From: Planococcus wigleyi
Lineage (GTDB): Bacteria; Bacillota; Bacilli; Bacillales_A; Planococcaceae
Direction of reading: 5' to 3'
DNA: 64,000 nt
Assembly: GCF_014836985.1 (NCBI RefSeq)
Contig: NZ_JACSPU010000001.1
Span: 1,023,855 to 1,087,854, forward strand
Shown: piece by piece, positions 1 to 8,077 of the stretch
Position numbering within the stretch: position 1 is the stretch's first letter
How the letters are laid out: every line of letters begins with the position of its first letter
Translations under genes and position numbers: made by a program
The notes under the pieces: generated by a model
Seen by the model: only the letters and a program-made list of their open reading frames with translations
The model's database searches: none
What the model was told of the DNA's origin: nothing

Positions 1-1
1 A

Positions 2-709
2 CATGCCTATGGCGACCATTTCGAAAAGCTTTATCCAGGTGCGAAGCACGTCGTCCTGGATGCGGAGCGCCGGACCTATCCGATCTCGGCCACGCAGATA
101 CGCGAAGAAGGCGCGATGAAACATTGGGCGATTATCCCGCATGTGGTTCAGCCTTATTTTGTCCGGACCGTTGTCATAGTGGGAACCGAAAGCGCCGGCA
201 AGTCGACCTTGGTCAAGAACCTGGCAAACCTGTACAACACCAGCTATGTGGAAGAATACGGGCGCAAATTCTATGACCATATCGGTGCCGAAATCGCCAT
301 CGAATCCGATTTCCCGAAAATCGCATTTGAGCATAAATACCACGAAACAGAACAGGCCAAACGCGCCAACAAACTGCTCTTTATCGACACAGAAGCGAAC
401 GTCACCCAGTATTTCTCGTGGGCATATCTGGGTTATGAGCAACCGGTCTTAGACCAAGTCGCAGCCCTGCAAAATTATGACCTGTGGCTTTTCCTTGAGC
501 CGGATGTGAAATGGGTGGATGACGGCACCCGGTTGTTCGGCGAACAGACGATTCGGGAGCGCAACAACGATTATTTAAAAGCCATACTGGATCGCCAAAA
601 TATCACCTACTATTCCATTAGCGGGAATTATCACGAACGTCTGGAACAGGCGATCGAGCTGGTTGATGAAGTTTTGGAGGAGAAGCTTTATGGGGAAATA
701 AATGAATAA
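2..709 (+). CDS. nadR: NadR-like NMN adenylyltransferase / ribosylnicotinamide kinase, 5' end outside window
   Basis: The reading frame is open to the window edge, so about 236 C-terminal residues are visible. The first part ends a nucleotidyltransferase domain with the motif ISATQIR, the ISxTxxR signature of this superfamily. It is followed by a P-loop kinase domain with GTESAGKST (Walker A) and a typical NadR stretch, YVEEYGRKFYD. NadR proteins salvage NAD by phosphorylating nicotinamide riboside and adenylylating NMN in the cytosol. The order adenylyltransferase then kinase matches bifunctional NadR. The internal ATG at 116 is not the true start because coding sequence continues upstream. 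The family assignment is secure; the exact activity of each half is inferred. Confidence 0.85.
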   Translation, partial: HAYGDHFEKLYPGAKHVVLDAERRTYPISATQIREEGAMKHWAIIPHVVQPYFVRTVVIVGTESAGKSTLVKNLANLYNTSYVEEYGRKFYDHIGAEIAIESDFPKIAFEHKYHETEQAKRANKLLFIDTEANVTQYFSWAYLGYEQPVLDQVAALQNYDLWLFLEPDVKWVDDGTRLFGEQTIRERNNDYLKAILDRQNITYYSISGNYHERLEQAIELVDEVLEEKLYGEINE

Positions 710-818
710 AGTCTATTGGATACAGGTTGAGGGTGAGAGCTCTTGGCTTGTGTCTTTTTTTGTGGAGAGGGATATGGAGACCATACAAAAGATATATAAG
801 AAAAAATGGCCAAAATAG
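702..818 (+). CDS. Possible 38-residue small protein overlapping the nadR end
   Basis: A short frame begins with ATG eight bases before the nadR stop, preceded at about 6 nt by GGGG. It encodes MNKVYWIQVEGESSWLVSFF and then a basic tail ending KKKWPK. I recognise no family. The overlap would suit translational coupling to nadR, but short frames of this kind also arise by chance and there is no second copy in the window to support it. Confidence 0.25.
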   Translation: MNKVYWIQVEGESSWLVSFFVERDMETIQKIYKKKWPK

Positions 819-863
819 TTCAACGTGTATGAAGTTGAGCTGAAAATCATTCTTTAGGTAAAC

Positions 864-1010
864 TTAAATACTGGTGTACATACGATAAATCCATCTTGGT
901 ATGGCCATCAAAGTATTCCATATTGCTAGAAATGCAGCTTCAACAATAATTAGAAGGCCAATTTCCTTAACCAAGCCTATAAAGCAATTTTCTTTTCTCT
1001 GCTTTTTCAT
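864..1010 (-). CDS. Small putative membrane protein, 48 residues
   Basis: This frame starts at ATG 1010 and is preceded by AGAGGT at a slightly long spacing. The product begins MKKQRKENCFIGLVKEIGLL, has one hydrophobic segment (about residues 11-36) and ends with the positively charged RWIYRMYTSI. A basic N-terminus, a single membrane span and a basic tail is a common layout for small single-pass peptides. I know no named family. It points away from nadR and towards the same strand as the small paralogous pair further right. Its reality rests on start-site geometry and amino acid composition only. Confidence 0.45.
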   Translation of the reverse strand: MKKQRKENCFIGLVKEIGLLIIVEAAFLAIWNTLMAIPRWIYRMYTSI

Positions 1011-1105
1011 CTCATAATCGACCTCTTATTCTTAAGGATTTTTTAAGTAGAGTTTCCAAACTTTTTTTAAAAAAAGAAAACAAAAAACCTCCCGATTAAG
1101 AGAAG

Positions 1106-1342
1106 TCAATTATCATCAAGCACATGAATTTTTTCATTAATAAATTCAGCTGCTTCGTCAATGGAGGTAAAGTGCTTTGTTATTTCCTGTTCATTGGAAG
1201 TGATTTCAAGAATGAATGTTTCTTGAATGCAGATAACTGTTAGCGTCTCATCGCTTCCTTTAACTGCAAAGGTATGAGTGATGTTGGAGTTGTTGAAATT
1301 ACAAATGATCTGCAACAGTTCTTTGATGTTTTCTAACTTCAT
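1106..1342 (-). CDS. Small protein, paralogue A of a tandem pair
   Basis: The start chosen is the ATG at 1342, giving 78 residues beginning MKLENIKELLQ. Upstream extension is possible, but this start aligns exactly with the start of the neighbouring paralogue (LRLNSIKSFLQ). The two proteins share the pattern NIT-x-TFA, a following L-x-V core and a C-terminal S-x-DE-x-A-x-FI segment, so they are clearly related by duplication. Composition suggests a small cytosolic alpha/beta protein with no membrane segment or signal peptide. I do not recognise the family and assign no function. The next gene upstream on this strand is the paralogue, about 115 bases away. Confidence 0.6.
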   Translation of the reverse strand: MKLENIKELLQIICNFNNSNITHTFAVKGSDETLTVICIQETFILEITSNEQEITKHFTSIDEAAEFINEKIHVLDDN

Positions 1343-1439
1343 GAAAATCAGGCTCTTCCTTTTCAGACGTAGTTTTAGACGGAGGAAATGAATCTCGTTG
1401 CCCGGGTCCACTTCTTGGTATGCCCAATACTGAGCAAAA

Positions 1440-1461
1440 GAAAACCCCTGAAAAAATCAGG
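1440..1461 (-). terminator. Weak hairpin at the end of paralogue B
   Basis: CCTGA and TCAGG form a five-base stem across an A/T loop. Read on the minus strand it is followed by GGGGTTTTCTTTT. The stem is short, so partial read-through into paralogue A is likely. Confidence 0.3.
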
Positions 1462-1702
1462 AGCTGACTGGAAGTAGGTTAGCACTAAGATAGTTGTCGA
1501 TAAACAAAGCAGTCTCGTCCATAGATGCATTTTCCCACAATTGATTTGTTGCAGCATCGGTAACAGAAAACATTTGAATTGCTGCTATGAATTGAACTGA
1601 TAAGCTTCTTGTTTTGTCCTCAGAAGCAAAAGTCTGAGTGATATTAACCGATGAATAGTCGTGCATCGTTTGTAGAAAACTTTTGATGCTATTGAGTCTC
1701 AA
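1457..1702 (-). CDS. Small protein, paralogue B of a tandem pair
   Basis: A GTG at 1711 would be too close to the AGGAAAGG ribosome binding site, while a TTG at 1702 lies 9 bases after it and makes the N-terminus align with paralogue A. I therefore choose TTG, giving 81 residues. Shared positions include N-x-IK-x-x-LQ, NIT-x-TFA and S-x-DE-x-A-x-FI. The middle of the protein diverges, as expected for an old duplication. No family is recognised and no function is proposed. A weak hairpin overlapping the stop codon may end its transcript before paralogue A. Confidence 0.55.
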   Translation of the reverse strand: MRLNSIKSFLQTMHDYSSVNITQTFASEDKTRSLSVQFIAAIQMFSVTDAATNQLWENASMDETALFIDNYLSANLLPVSS

Positions 1703-1711
1703 ATAGACCAC

Positions 1712-2368
1712 GCCTTTCCTAATGGAAAGTGACTAAGAAAAGTCTTAAGAATCCATAAAATCATACAAGTAACTATAACACAGGATGGAAACTTACGTCC
1801 TTGATGTTCAATGCTGTTGTTGTATTGCTTTGGATTACCATTCCTATTTTATTTCTGAGCAGCTACCGTGTTTTTTGAAAAAGAAACGCGTACAGGCTTC
1901 TGGAGTTGTGCGGAAGTTCAATACAATGCAGAAAACAAAATTTGGATAGGCCATATATCTAACAAACGTGCACAATTGACGAGCGCCCCTATAAATTTGA
2001 ATCCATGCAGGCCGGCAGTGATAGAAAAAGTCCGAAATCGAAAAACTAAATTGCGATGATGACGAAGGTCCAATCTGATCATGGTCGATAGGTCAGTCGC
2101 TGAGAGTAATTATCCTGAAAGAAGTCGATCCTCATTTCAAGGATTTTTTGTTCGGCTAAAATCAAAATTTTCAGTTCCTGGTAGGTGGTTGCGGCAACTC
2201 GAAAAGAATCCAGATTAAATCTCGAGACTTCACGGCATAAAAGCCTGGTTTTCTTATTAAGAAAACTCAGGCGAGTCTACAAAAAAAACCTCCAAAACCC
2301 CACACTATGAAATCCCAAGCCATCTGGGTTACACTAAAGATATAATCCAAATGAAATGAGGCGAAAGC
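1712..2368. other. Gene-poor stretch with decayed coding traces
   Basis: No convincing gene is present. A 63-codon plus-strand frame (1868-2059) lacks a ribosome binding site. On the minus strand around 2070-2280 there is a start-less frame reading ATTYQELKILILAEQKILEM and onward, which looks like the tail of a decayed small gene. A hairpin at about 2244-2272 (a GTTTTCTT / AAGAAAAC stem flanked by CCTG / CAGG) is followed on the minus strand by CTTTTAT. Nothing else stands out. Confidence 0.4.
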
Positions 2369-2806
2369 ATGAACGCATATGATGAGTACATGAAAGGCAT
2401 AGTTGTGCCTATGCGCCAGGAATTGACGGGTGCAGGATTTAAAGAGTTACTGACGGCAGAAGAGGTAAACGAACACATGAGCAGTTCTGAAGGAACAAGT
2501 CTTGTTGTGATCAACTCGGTTTGTGGTTGTGCAGCAGGCTTGGCGCGTCCAGCGGTTCTGGAAGCATTGAATACGGCAGAAGCGAAACCGGAACACTTGG
2601 TGACGGTATTTGCCGGCCAGGATAAAGAAGCGACTGCGCAAATGCGCAATTATTTCGAGGAAGTTCCTCCGTCATCTCCATCGATTGCGGTGCTGAAAGA
2701 CGGTCAATTGGCATATTTCATTCCGCGTGAACAGATTGAGGGTTATCCAATGGAACAGATCCGCGACCATTTGGCGCAGGTTCTTGCACAGGTGGCTGCT
2801 CAGTGA
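2369..2806 (+). CDS. brxA: Bacilliredoxin BrxA/BrxB (YphP/YqiW family)
   Basis: This 145-residue protein has the diagnostic CGC motif in NSVCGCAAGLARP near residue 53, and the family's usual length of about 145. Bacilliredoxins are thioredoxin-fold proteins that remove bacillithiol from S-bacillithiolated cytosolic proteins after oxidative stress. BrxA (YphP) is the likelier paralogue because the next genes are ypiP, ypjP, thyA and dfrA, the B. subtilis yphP neighbourhood. The stop overlaps the GTG start of the next gene, so the two are translationally coupled. The family is certain; the choice between BrxA and BrxB rests on synteny. Confidence 0.92.
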   Translation: MNAYDEYMKGIVVPMRQELTGAGFKELLTAEEVNEHMSSSEGTSLVVINSVCGCAAGLARPAVLEALNTAEAKPEHLVTVFAGQDKEATAQMRNYFEEVPPSSPSIAVLKDGQLAYFIPREQIEGYPMEQIRDHLAQVLAQVAAQ

Positions 2807-3585
2807 AGACGGTAGTCACAACTGCGTACCGGCCGACTACAGCCACGTTGGAGTGGGCCGAACGCGTTTCAGCAGACCTTTCGCTTTTGCAAGTCCCGCG
2901 CAATAAACGTTCCATCGACAGAATGCATGCGGATGAAAAAGCGGATCTTGTGGTCTGTTTGAAGGAGCGGCTCGAGTTTTACCCGAGGGGTAAAAGCGAG
3001 CCGTTCTTTTTTCATCCGAATTCGGCAGCGTTCCGGACAAAGCGTCCGCTTGAACAGGATCCGTTGATCGACGTATCCGGCCTTCAGAGTGGTGATTCTT
3101 TTTTGGATTGTACTTTGGGCCTGGCGTCTGATTCAATTGTGGCTTCCCAGCGTGTCGGAGAGGAAGGTAAGGTGTATGGCTGCGAAAGCCATCCGATCCT
3201 CGCTTACGTCGTTCGGCAAGGGCTCGGGCAATACAATGGTATGCCGCATCTGGATGAGGCGATGAAGCGGATCGAGGTGGTTTCTTCTGATGCTGTATCG
3301 TTCTTGCAGACGCTTGACTCTGATTCCATCGATGTGATTTACATGGACCCGATGTTCACAGAGGAAATTACGGAAGCGTCCAACTTCACGCCATTACGTG
3401 GACCGGCTGACCAAGGCCAGTTGACGGAACTATGGATCGCAGAAGCAAAACGTGTAGCGCGTAAATCCGTTGTACTGAAAGCGCATTTCCGTTCGGAGGA
3501 TTTTGAGCGCTTCGGTTTTACCCGCCGCGTACGACCCAATACGAAATTCCATTACGGCGTCATCCTGTGCCAAACACAAAAATAA
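2803..3585 (+). CDS. ypiP: YpiP-like class I SAM-dependent methyltransferase
   Basis: The protein has 260 residues from a GTG start that overlaps the brxA stop (GTGA). A class I methyltransferase core is visible from about residue 95: FLDCTLGLASD corresponds to the SAM-binding motif I region, VYGCESHP to the acidic end of strand 2, and IDVIYMDPMF near residue 180 to motif IV. The N-terminal 85 residues are family specific. Such YpiP proteins are thought to be nucleic-acid methyltransferases, but the substrate is unknown to me. It sits between brxA and ypjP as in B. subtilis and is followed by a strong terminator. Confidence 0.82.
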   Translation: MKTVVTTAYRPTTATLEWAERVSADLSLLQVPRNKRSIDRMHADEKADLVVCLKERLEFYPRGKSEPFFFHPNSAAFRTKRPLEQDPLIDVSGLQSGDSFLDCTLGLASDSIVASQRVGEEGKVYGCESHPILAYVVRQGLGQYNGMPHLDEAMKRIEVVSSDAVSFLQTLDSDSIDVIYMDPMFTEEITEASNFTPLRGPADQGQLTELWIAEAKRVARKSVVLKAHFRSEDFERFGFTRRVRPNTKFHYGVILCQTQK

Positions 3586-3630
3586 GCAATAAAAAAACTT
3601 CCTGGCTTACAGGAAGTTTTTTTATTGCTT
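3584..3630 (+). terminator. Strong bidirectional terminator after ypiP
   Basis: A near-perfect inverted repeat (AAGCAATAAAAAAACTTCCTG and its complement around a GCTTA loop) ends in a T run. It also lies just beyond the small minus-strand gene at 3632-3709, so it probably works in both directions. Confidence 0.9.
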
Positions 3631-3631
3631 A

Positions 3632-3709
3632 TTAATCCGTAATTGAAAGTGAAGTCAAGTATATAAGCATGAATAGAAGACCTAATCCGATCAATAATGA
3701 TGCATCCAC
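3632..3709 (-). CDS. 25-residue hydrophobic peptide with a perfect ribosome binding site
   Basis: A GTG start at 3709 lies 7 bases after AGGAGG. The peptide reads MDASLLIGLGLLFMLIYLTS and then LSITD, so it is one membrane-spanning helix with acidic residues at both ends. Its stop codon directly abuts the shared terminator at 3584-3630, giving a complete transcription unit of about 100 bases. I know no named family. It is far too short for normal gene callers. Candidates include a membrane regulator peptide or a toxin-like peptide, neither of which the sequence can settle. Confidence 0.55.
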   Translation of the reverse strand: MDASLLIGLGLLFMLIYLTSLSITD

Positions 3710-3855
3710 AAAAATTCCTCCTTTTCAAAAAAACAAGGCATTGTATATAACTTTATTGTACAATGAATCTCAAGAAGATGAAACCTTTACACAGGAAATT
3801 CGTATAAATAAGCAAACGCGTTACTAAAATGTTCATATATGAAAAGGTGATGTTG

Positions 3856-4449
3856 ATGAAAAATTGGTGGAAAAAGTCGCTGATGATTACAGTTGCCGTA
3901 TTGACATTGGGCGCAATCTCCCCGAACCACTTGATCTGGGAGTCCCTTTTGGACGAAAAAGGCCAACCGAAATCACATGCAGCGCAAAGCGATAACAAAC
4001 AATATGTCTATGATTGGATCGACCCGAGCGAATTTTACGATACCGGCGACTCCTTCATCCACTCAGTGCACCAGTCTGCCGAAGAACAGTCCTACATAAA
4101 ATTCGGTTCACGCATTGGGCCAGTCATTCAAGGAGAATTCCAAACTTCTGTGCTGCCGAACATCCAACGGGCCATCGATCTTCATTTGGCGAACTTGGAC
4201 TCAGGCAAACTGAAGAAATTGGCGATTTCCGAAAAACCGTCAGGCGATTACTCCGAAAAGATTTTCCATGTCTACGATACCGAAACCAATAAAGACGAAA
4301 TCCGTTTCCATGTAAGAACCGAGAAAAAACCGCAAGTCGGTTATTCCTTCAATTTTCATTATCATTTGGCCGAGGATAACTTCCAAAAACATATAACTTT
4401 GGGCGACATTTACTGGTCTAAAAATACTCCGCCGAAATGGCTTTCCTAA
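3856..4449 (+). CDS. ypjP: YpjP family exported protein
   Basis: I choose the ATG at 3856, 6 bases after AAAGGTG, which gives 197 residues. The upstream ATGs at 3829 and 3850 lack proper spacing. The N-terminus MKNWWKKSLMITVAVLTLGA is a signal sequence or anchor. The mature part is soluble, with YVYDWIDPSEFYD-like and GDIYWSKNTPPKWL segments typical of the YpjP family. The role is unknown. Its position between ypiP and thyA matches B. subtilis. A terminator follows directly, so it is probably transcribed alone. Confidence 0.75.
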   Translation: MKNWWKKSLMITVAVLTLGAISPNHLIWESLLDEKGQPKSHAAQSDNKQYVYDWIDPSEFYDTGDSFIHSVHQSAEEQSYIKFGSRIGPVIQGEFQTSVLPNIQRAIDLHLANLDSGKLKKLAISEKPSGDYSEKIFHVYDTETNKDEIRFHVRTEKKPQVGYSFNFHYHLAEDNFQKHITLGDIYWSKNTPPKWLS

Positions 4450-4475
4450 ACCGTTCACTTTGTGACGGTTTTTTG
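4448..4475 (+). terminator. Terminator after ypjP
   Basis: AAACCGTTCAC / GTGACGGTTT forms a stem with a TTT loop, followed by TTTT. Confidence 0.8.
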
Positions 4476-4568
4476 TTTGGATTTTTATAGTTTCATAATT
4501 ATTTGTATGAAAAGTGTCTTGATACGCAGTTTTTGTTATGATTAGACTTAACAATGGAGGCGATTTAC

Positions 4569-5513
4569 ATGAAACAATATTTAGATTTATGCGAACATAT
4601 TTTACATAACGGAGCACAAAAAGAAGATCGGACCGGAACCGGGACTTTGAGTGTTTTCGGCCATCAAATGAGATTTGATTTAAATGAAGGATTCCCATTA
4701 ATGACTACGAAGAAAACAGCATTCCGCTTGATAGTCTCAGAGCTTCTTTGGTTCATCAAAGGCGACACCAATGTTCGGGCGTTGCTTGAAGACAATAACC
4801 ACATTTGGGACGAGTGGGCGTTTGCGCAATGGGTGGCAAGCGATGAATACGCCGGCCCCGATATGACCGACTTCGGCCGCCGTGCCCAAAAAGATCCTGA
4901 GTTTGCAGAACTGTATAAGATCGAGATGCAGGGCTTTCAGCGTAAAGTAATCGAAAATCCAGTGTTTGCAGGAAAATACGGCGACTTAGGTCCGGTTTAC
5001 GGCAAGCAATGGAGATCGTGGGCCACCACAGAAGGAGGCACCATTGACCAATTGAAGAACGTCATCGAATCCATCAAGAAAAACCCGGATTCCCGCCGTC
5101 ATCTTGTCACTGCCTGGAACCCGGAATTCATCGATGACATGGCTTTGCCGCCATGCCACATCATGTTCCAATTTTACGTAGCCGACGGCAAATTGTCTTG
5201 CCAGCTGTATCAGCGAAGTGCAGATGTCTTTTTAGGCGTGCCATTCAATATTGCATCCTATGCCTTACTGACGCATCTCATTGCGCGGGAATGCAATTTA
5301 GAAGTCGGTGACTTTGTCCATACAACAGGCGACACGCATCTTTACTCTAACCACTTGGAACAAGTGAAGGAACAGCTGACGCGCGAACCAAAACCGCTGC
5401 CGACTTTAAAAATCAATGAAGAAGTCGAATCGATTTTCGACCTGACCTTATCGGACATTACAATAGAAGGCTACGATCCACACCCACGGATCAAAGCGCC
5501 GGTTGCTGTATAA
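4569..5513 (+). CDS. thyA: Thymidylate synthase, long form
   Basis: The ATG at 4569 is 8 bases after GGAGG and gives 314 residues; the frame's upstream ATG lies inside the ribosome binding site. ThyA converts dUMP and methylenetetrahydrofolate to dTMP and dihydrofolate. The catalytic cysteine is in [11 protein letters not shown], and the nucleotide-binding stretch [17 protein letters not shown] is present. It carries the insertion of about 50 residues in the small domain (roughly residues 80-140) known from Lactobacillus and Staphylococcus enzymes and absent from the 264-residue E. coli type. dfrA follows in the same direction, giving a dTMP/folate pair separated by an intergenic repeat. Confidence 0.97.
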   Translation: MKQYLDLCEHILHNGAQKEDRTGTGTLSVFGHQMRFDLNEGFPLMTTKKTAFRLIVSELLWFIKGDTNVRALLEDNNHIWDEWAFAQWVASDEYAGPDMTDFGRRAQKDPEFAELYKIEMQGFQRKVIENPVFAGKYGDLGPVYGKQWRSWATTEGGTIDQLKNVIESIKKNPDSRRHLVTAWNPEFIDDMALPPCHIMFQFYVADGKLSCQLYQRSADVFLGVPFNIASYALLTHLIARECNLEVGDFVHTTGDTHLYSNHLEQVKEQLTREPKPLPTLKINEEVESIFDLTLSDITIEGYDPHPRIKAPVAV

Positions 5514-5540
5514 CGAGTTATGCAAATAAACTAATTTGCG

Positions 5541-5830
5541 CTAGCTTCGTCGCAAAGACACTGGCTGAACTTACTCGGGCAAGACGCTCGAGTAGATTCC
5601 TCTTTCCTTTCTGCTCCCTAAGAAGTCTGCGCTGTTTTGCTTCATATCTTAATGGGCAAGCAGTAATTAGAACTTTCATTTATTAGCAAGGATCTGACTA
5701 TTAGAAGAAAGAGCGGAAGGGGGCGACTCCTGAGGGAACAGCACGAGGTGGAGCCACTGGACTGAGCAAAGCGAGGGAAGCGGCAGAAGCCGTGCCCGCG
5801 GAAAGCGTCCGCCTGGAGCGATTTCTTCAA
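5541..5830. repeat. Intergenic repeat of the Bacillales GCGGAAGG...GCGGAAAGC type between thyA and dfrA
   Basis: The 367-base gap holds a GC-rich block (about 5710-5826) beginning GCGGAAGGGGGCGACTCCTG and ending GCGGAAAGCGTCCGCCTGGA. Its layout resembles a dispersed intergenic element that I recall from many Bacillaceae and Planococcaceae genomes. Just upstream, 5541-5645 reads on the minus strand as AAAACAGCGCAGACTTCTTAGG, which resembles part of the GC-rich block at 34.4 kb. It contains no gene. Copy number in the genome cannot be judged from this window. Confidence 0.5.
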
Positions 5831-5880
5831 CAACTACTAAAGTTCAACACCCGCCAAGCGCGGTTTAGGAGGAAAAATAA

Positions 5881-6378
5881 ATGATTTCATTGATGGTAGC
5901 GCATGATCCGAACCGGGTCATCGGTATAGATAACGAATTGCCTTGGCATATCCCGGCCGATTTGGCTTATTTTAAAGAACACACAATTGGTAAAGGAATC
6001 GTCATGGGCCGCAATACGTTCGAATCTATTGGCAGACCGCTTCCGAAACGCCGCAACATTGTCGTGACACGGAGCGACGATTACCAGGCAGAAGGTGTGG
6101 ATGTGGTCCATAACCTGCAGGATGCCGTGAAATTGGCAAGAGAAACCCATGAAGAAGTGATGATCATCGGAGGCGAGCAGATTTTCAACTCGATTTTGGA
6201 TGAAGCAGACCGCCTGTATATCACATTGGTCCATCAGGAATTTGAAGGCGATACCTACTTCCCTGAATACGGCCGTGAATGGAAACTCGTTTCCGAGTCG
6301 GAACAGCAAATTTCGAATGATGTGCCTTTTTCGTACCAGGTGTACGAACGGCGCAAAAAGAAAAAGAACTATGCTTAA
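5881..6378 (+). CDS. dfrA: Dihydrofolate reductase
   Basis: A 165-residue protein of normal length begins ISLMVAHDPNRVIGIDNELP and has PWHIPADLAYFKEHT (the substrate-site acidic residue is the D in PADL), MGRNTFESIG and IIGGEQIF (cofactor-binding glycines). It reduces dihydrofolate made by ThyA back to tetrahydrofolate with NADPH, and is the target of trimethoprim. AGGAGG precedes the ATG by 7 bases. Its stop overlaps the start of the acyltransferase gene by 8 bases, so the two are coupled, as in B. subtilis dfrA-ypkP. Confidence 0.97.
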   Translation: MISLMVAHDPNRVIGIDNELPWHIPADLAYFKEHTIGKGIVMGRNTFESIGRPLPKRRNIVVTRSDDYQAEGVDVVHNLQDAVKLARETHEEVMIIGGEQIFNSILDEADRLYITLVHQEFEGDTYFPEYGREWKLVSESEQQISNDVPFSYQVYERRKKKKNYA

Positions 6379-7111
6379 TTCCATTCGCACATTCTCATTT
6401 CTTTTCGGCTATTTGCCTCTCAGTACAGTGAATTTGAAGAAATTCATCAAACAGAAGCCGCAGTTGAGTGTACAGGAATACGATGAATTGATTCACACAG
6501 AACCTCAAAAATGGGCAACGGGCATCATGAAACGGACACAGAGCAACATTACGATCACAGGATTGGAAAAGTTGCCTGAAGGGCCTGTCCTGTTTGTCAG
6601 CAATCACGAAGGAAATTTCGACATTCCGGTCCTGCTGTCAAAGATTCCGAAGCCCTTCGGTTTTATTTCCAAAAAAGAAGTCAAGAAACTGCCGATCATC
6701 CCTTTGTATATGGAACAGATGAATTGTGTCTTTTTGGATCGCACCGATCGCCGGAGCGCCTTAAAATCAATCACCGATACCGTGGGGAAGCTGAAGGAAG
6801 GCCACTCGATTTTGATTTTTCCTGAAGGCACCAGAAGCAAAGGTGAAGGGATGGGCGAATTCAAGTCCGGCTTTATGCGTATCGCGAAAGATGCCGGTGT
6901 ACCGATTCAGCCGATTGCGATTCTCGGAACTTCCGAGATCATGGAGAAAAACAACAATAAAGTGTTGCCGGCAGATGTAGCAGTACAGCTTCTGGACCCT
7001 ATTCCAGCTGACGTCATCGAACAGTTGAATGCAAAAGAAGCAATCCATCTGGTTCGATCAAAAATTGAAGAAGCCATTGCCGGGCTGTCTCGTCAAAAAA
7101 CCAATAAATGA
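6371..7111 (+). CDS. ypkP: YpkP-like lysophospholipid acyltransferase (PlsC family)
   Basis: The start is the ATG overlapping the dfrA stop; longer versions of this frame are only read-through inside dfrA. The 246 residues include the LPLAT motifs NHEGNFD (HX4D catalytic site, about residue 79), FPEGTRS (acyl-acceptor site, about 155) and VPIQPIAI (about 178). The family moves an acyl chain to lysophosphatidic acid or a related lysolipid at the inner membrane face. The ribosome binding site is poor, consistent with translation coupled to dfrA. A fatty-acid-binding DegV protein follows, which suggests a lipid theme. Confidence 0.88.
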   Translation: MLNSIRTFSFLFGYLPLSTVNLKKFIKQKPQLSVQEYDELIHTEPQKWATGIMKRTQSNITITGLEKLPEGPVLFVSNHEGNFDIPVLLSKIPKPFGFISKKEVKKLPIIPLYMEQMNCVFLDRTDRRSALKSITDTVGKLKEGHSILIFPEGTRSKGEGMGEFKSGFMRIAKDAGVPIQPIAILGTSEIMEKNNNKVLPADVAVQLLDPIPADVIEQLNAKEAIHLVRSKIEEAIAGLSRQKTNK

Positions 7112-7198
7112 CGGCAAATAGAACTGCGCAAGACATCCTATCAGTTGTGTAAGGCCCGGCAATTCCTTAAACTAAGTGAATAAGAAGGAAGTGATTTC

Positions 7199-8038
7199 AT
7201 GTCAAAGATTCATATCGTCACGGATTCGACCGCTGATCTAAAACCAGAGGTCATTGAAAAATATAATTTGCATGTGGTCCCGCTGACCATCCAAATCGGG
7301 GGCAAAACCTATTTGGACCGCGTTGACCTTGAACCGGAATCTTTCCTCGAATTGATGAAGAATTCCGATGAAATGCCAAAAAGCTCACAGCCGGCTCCGG
7401 GTGTATTCAAAGAGCTATATGATAAATTGGGAGAAGATGGCGACCAGATTCTGTCCATCCATATGACTGGGGGGATGAGCGGTACAGTGGAGTCGGCAAA
7501 AACAGCGGCACAGCTGACCGACTCGGATGTGACCGTAATCGATTCGCGTTACATTTCTCATGCGTTGACATTCCAGGTATTCGAGGCTGCCGATATGGCA
7601 AAAGCCGGCAGGTCAATGGAAGAGATTGTGGAGCGGATAGAAAAAATCCGTCTGAATACAAAATTATTCGTAGTCGTTGATACTCTTGATAATCTCGTCA
7701 AAGGGGGACGCATCGGTAAAGGGCGTGCCTTGCTCGGTTCATTGATGAAGATCAAACCGATTGCTTCATTGGACGATGGTTCTTATACACCGGTGGCGAA
7801 AGTCAGAAGCCACAAACAGGTGGTCGAGTATCTATTCAACGATTTTAAAGAGCGGACTGCCGGGAAAATCGTAAAAGGTGTCGGGCTTGCCCACGCTGGT
7901 GGACTTGCCATGGCTGAACCGTTGCGTGAAAAAATTAAAGAAACGGGTTTTACGGATATTAAATTCGATTTTACAACACCGGTCATCTCGACCCATACAG
8001 GAGTCGGAGCCATTGGTTTTATGTACTACACGGATTAA
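7199..8038 (+). CDS. DegV family fatty-acid-binding protein, probable FakB
   Basis: This 279-residue DegV protein starts SKIHIVTDSTADL and has TGGMSGT (about residue 90) plus the ISTHTGVGAIG tail expected around the bound fatty acid's carboxyl group. In S. aureus the gene between dfrA and msrA is fakB2, which presents fatty acids to the kinase FakA for phosphorylation before PlsX/PlsY use. The same order (thyA, dfrA, degV, msrA, msrB) occurs here with insertions. FakB function is therefore likely by synteny, but the fatty-acid preference cannot be read from sequence. Confidence 0.85.
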   Translation: MSKIHIVTDSTADLKPEVIEKYNLHVVPLTIQIGGKTYLDRVDLEPESFLELMKNSDEMPKSSQPAPGVFKELYDKLGEDGDQILSIHMTGGMSGTVESAKTAAQLTDSDVTVIDSRYISHALTFQVFEAADMAKAGRSMEEIVERIEKIRLNTKLFVVVDTLDNLVKGGRIGKGRALLGSLMKIKPIASLDDGSYTPVAKVRSHKQVVEYLFNDFKERTAGKIVKGVGLAHAGGLAMAEPLREKIKETGFTDIKFDFTTPVISTHTGVGAIGFMYYTD

Positions 8039-8077
8039 AGAAAGCTGTAAGGCCATTTTCAAAAAGGAGAGACGAAT

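Noticed and set aside
1868-2059. 63-codon plus-strand frame
   Set aside because: No ribosome binding site, no family resemblance, and low-complexity basic C-terminus.
5887-6390. 167-codon minus-strand frame opposite dfrA
   Set aside because: Mirror of dfrA codons; dfrA is certain by motif and length.
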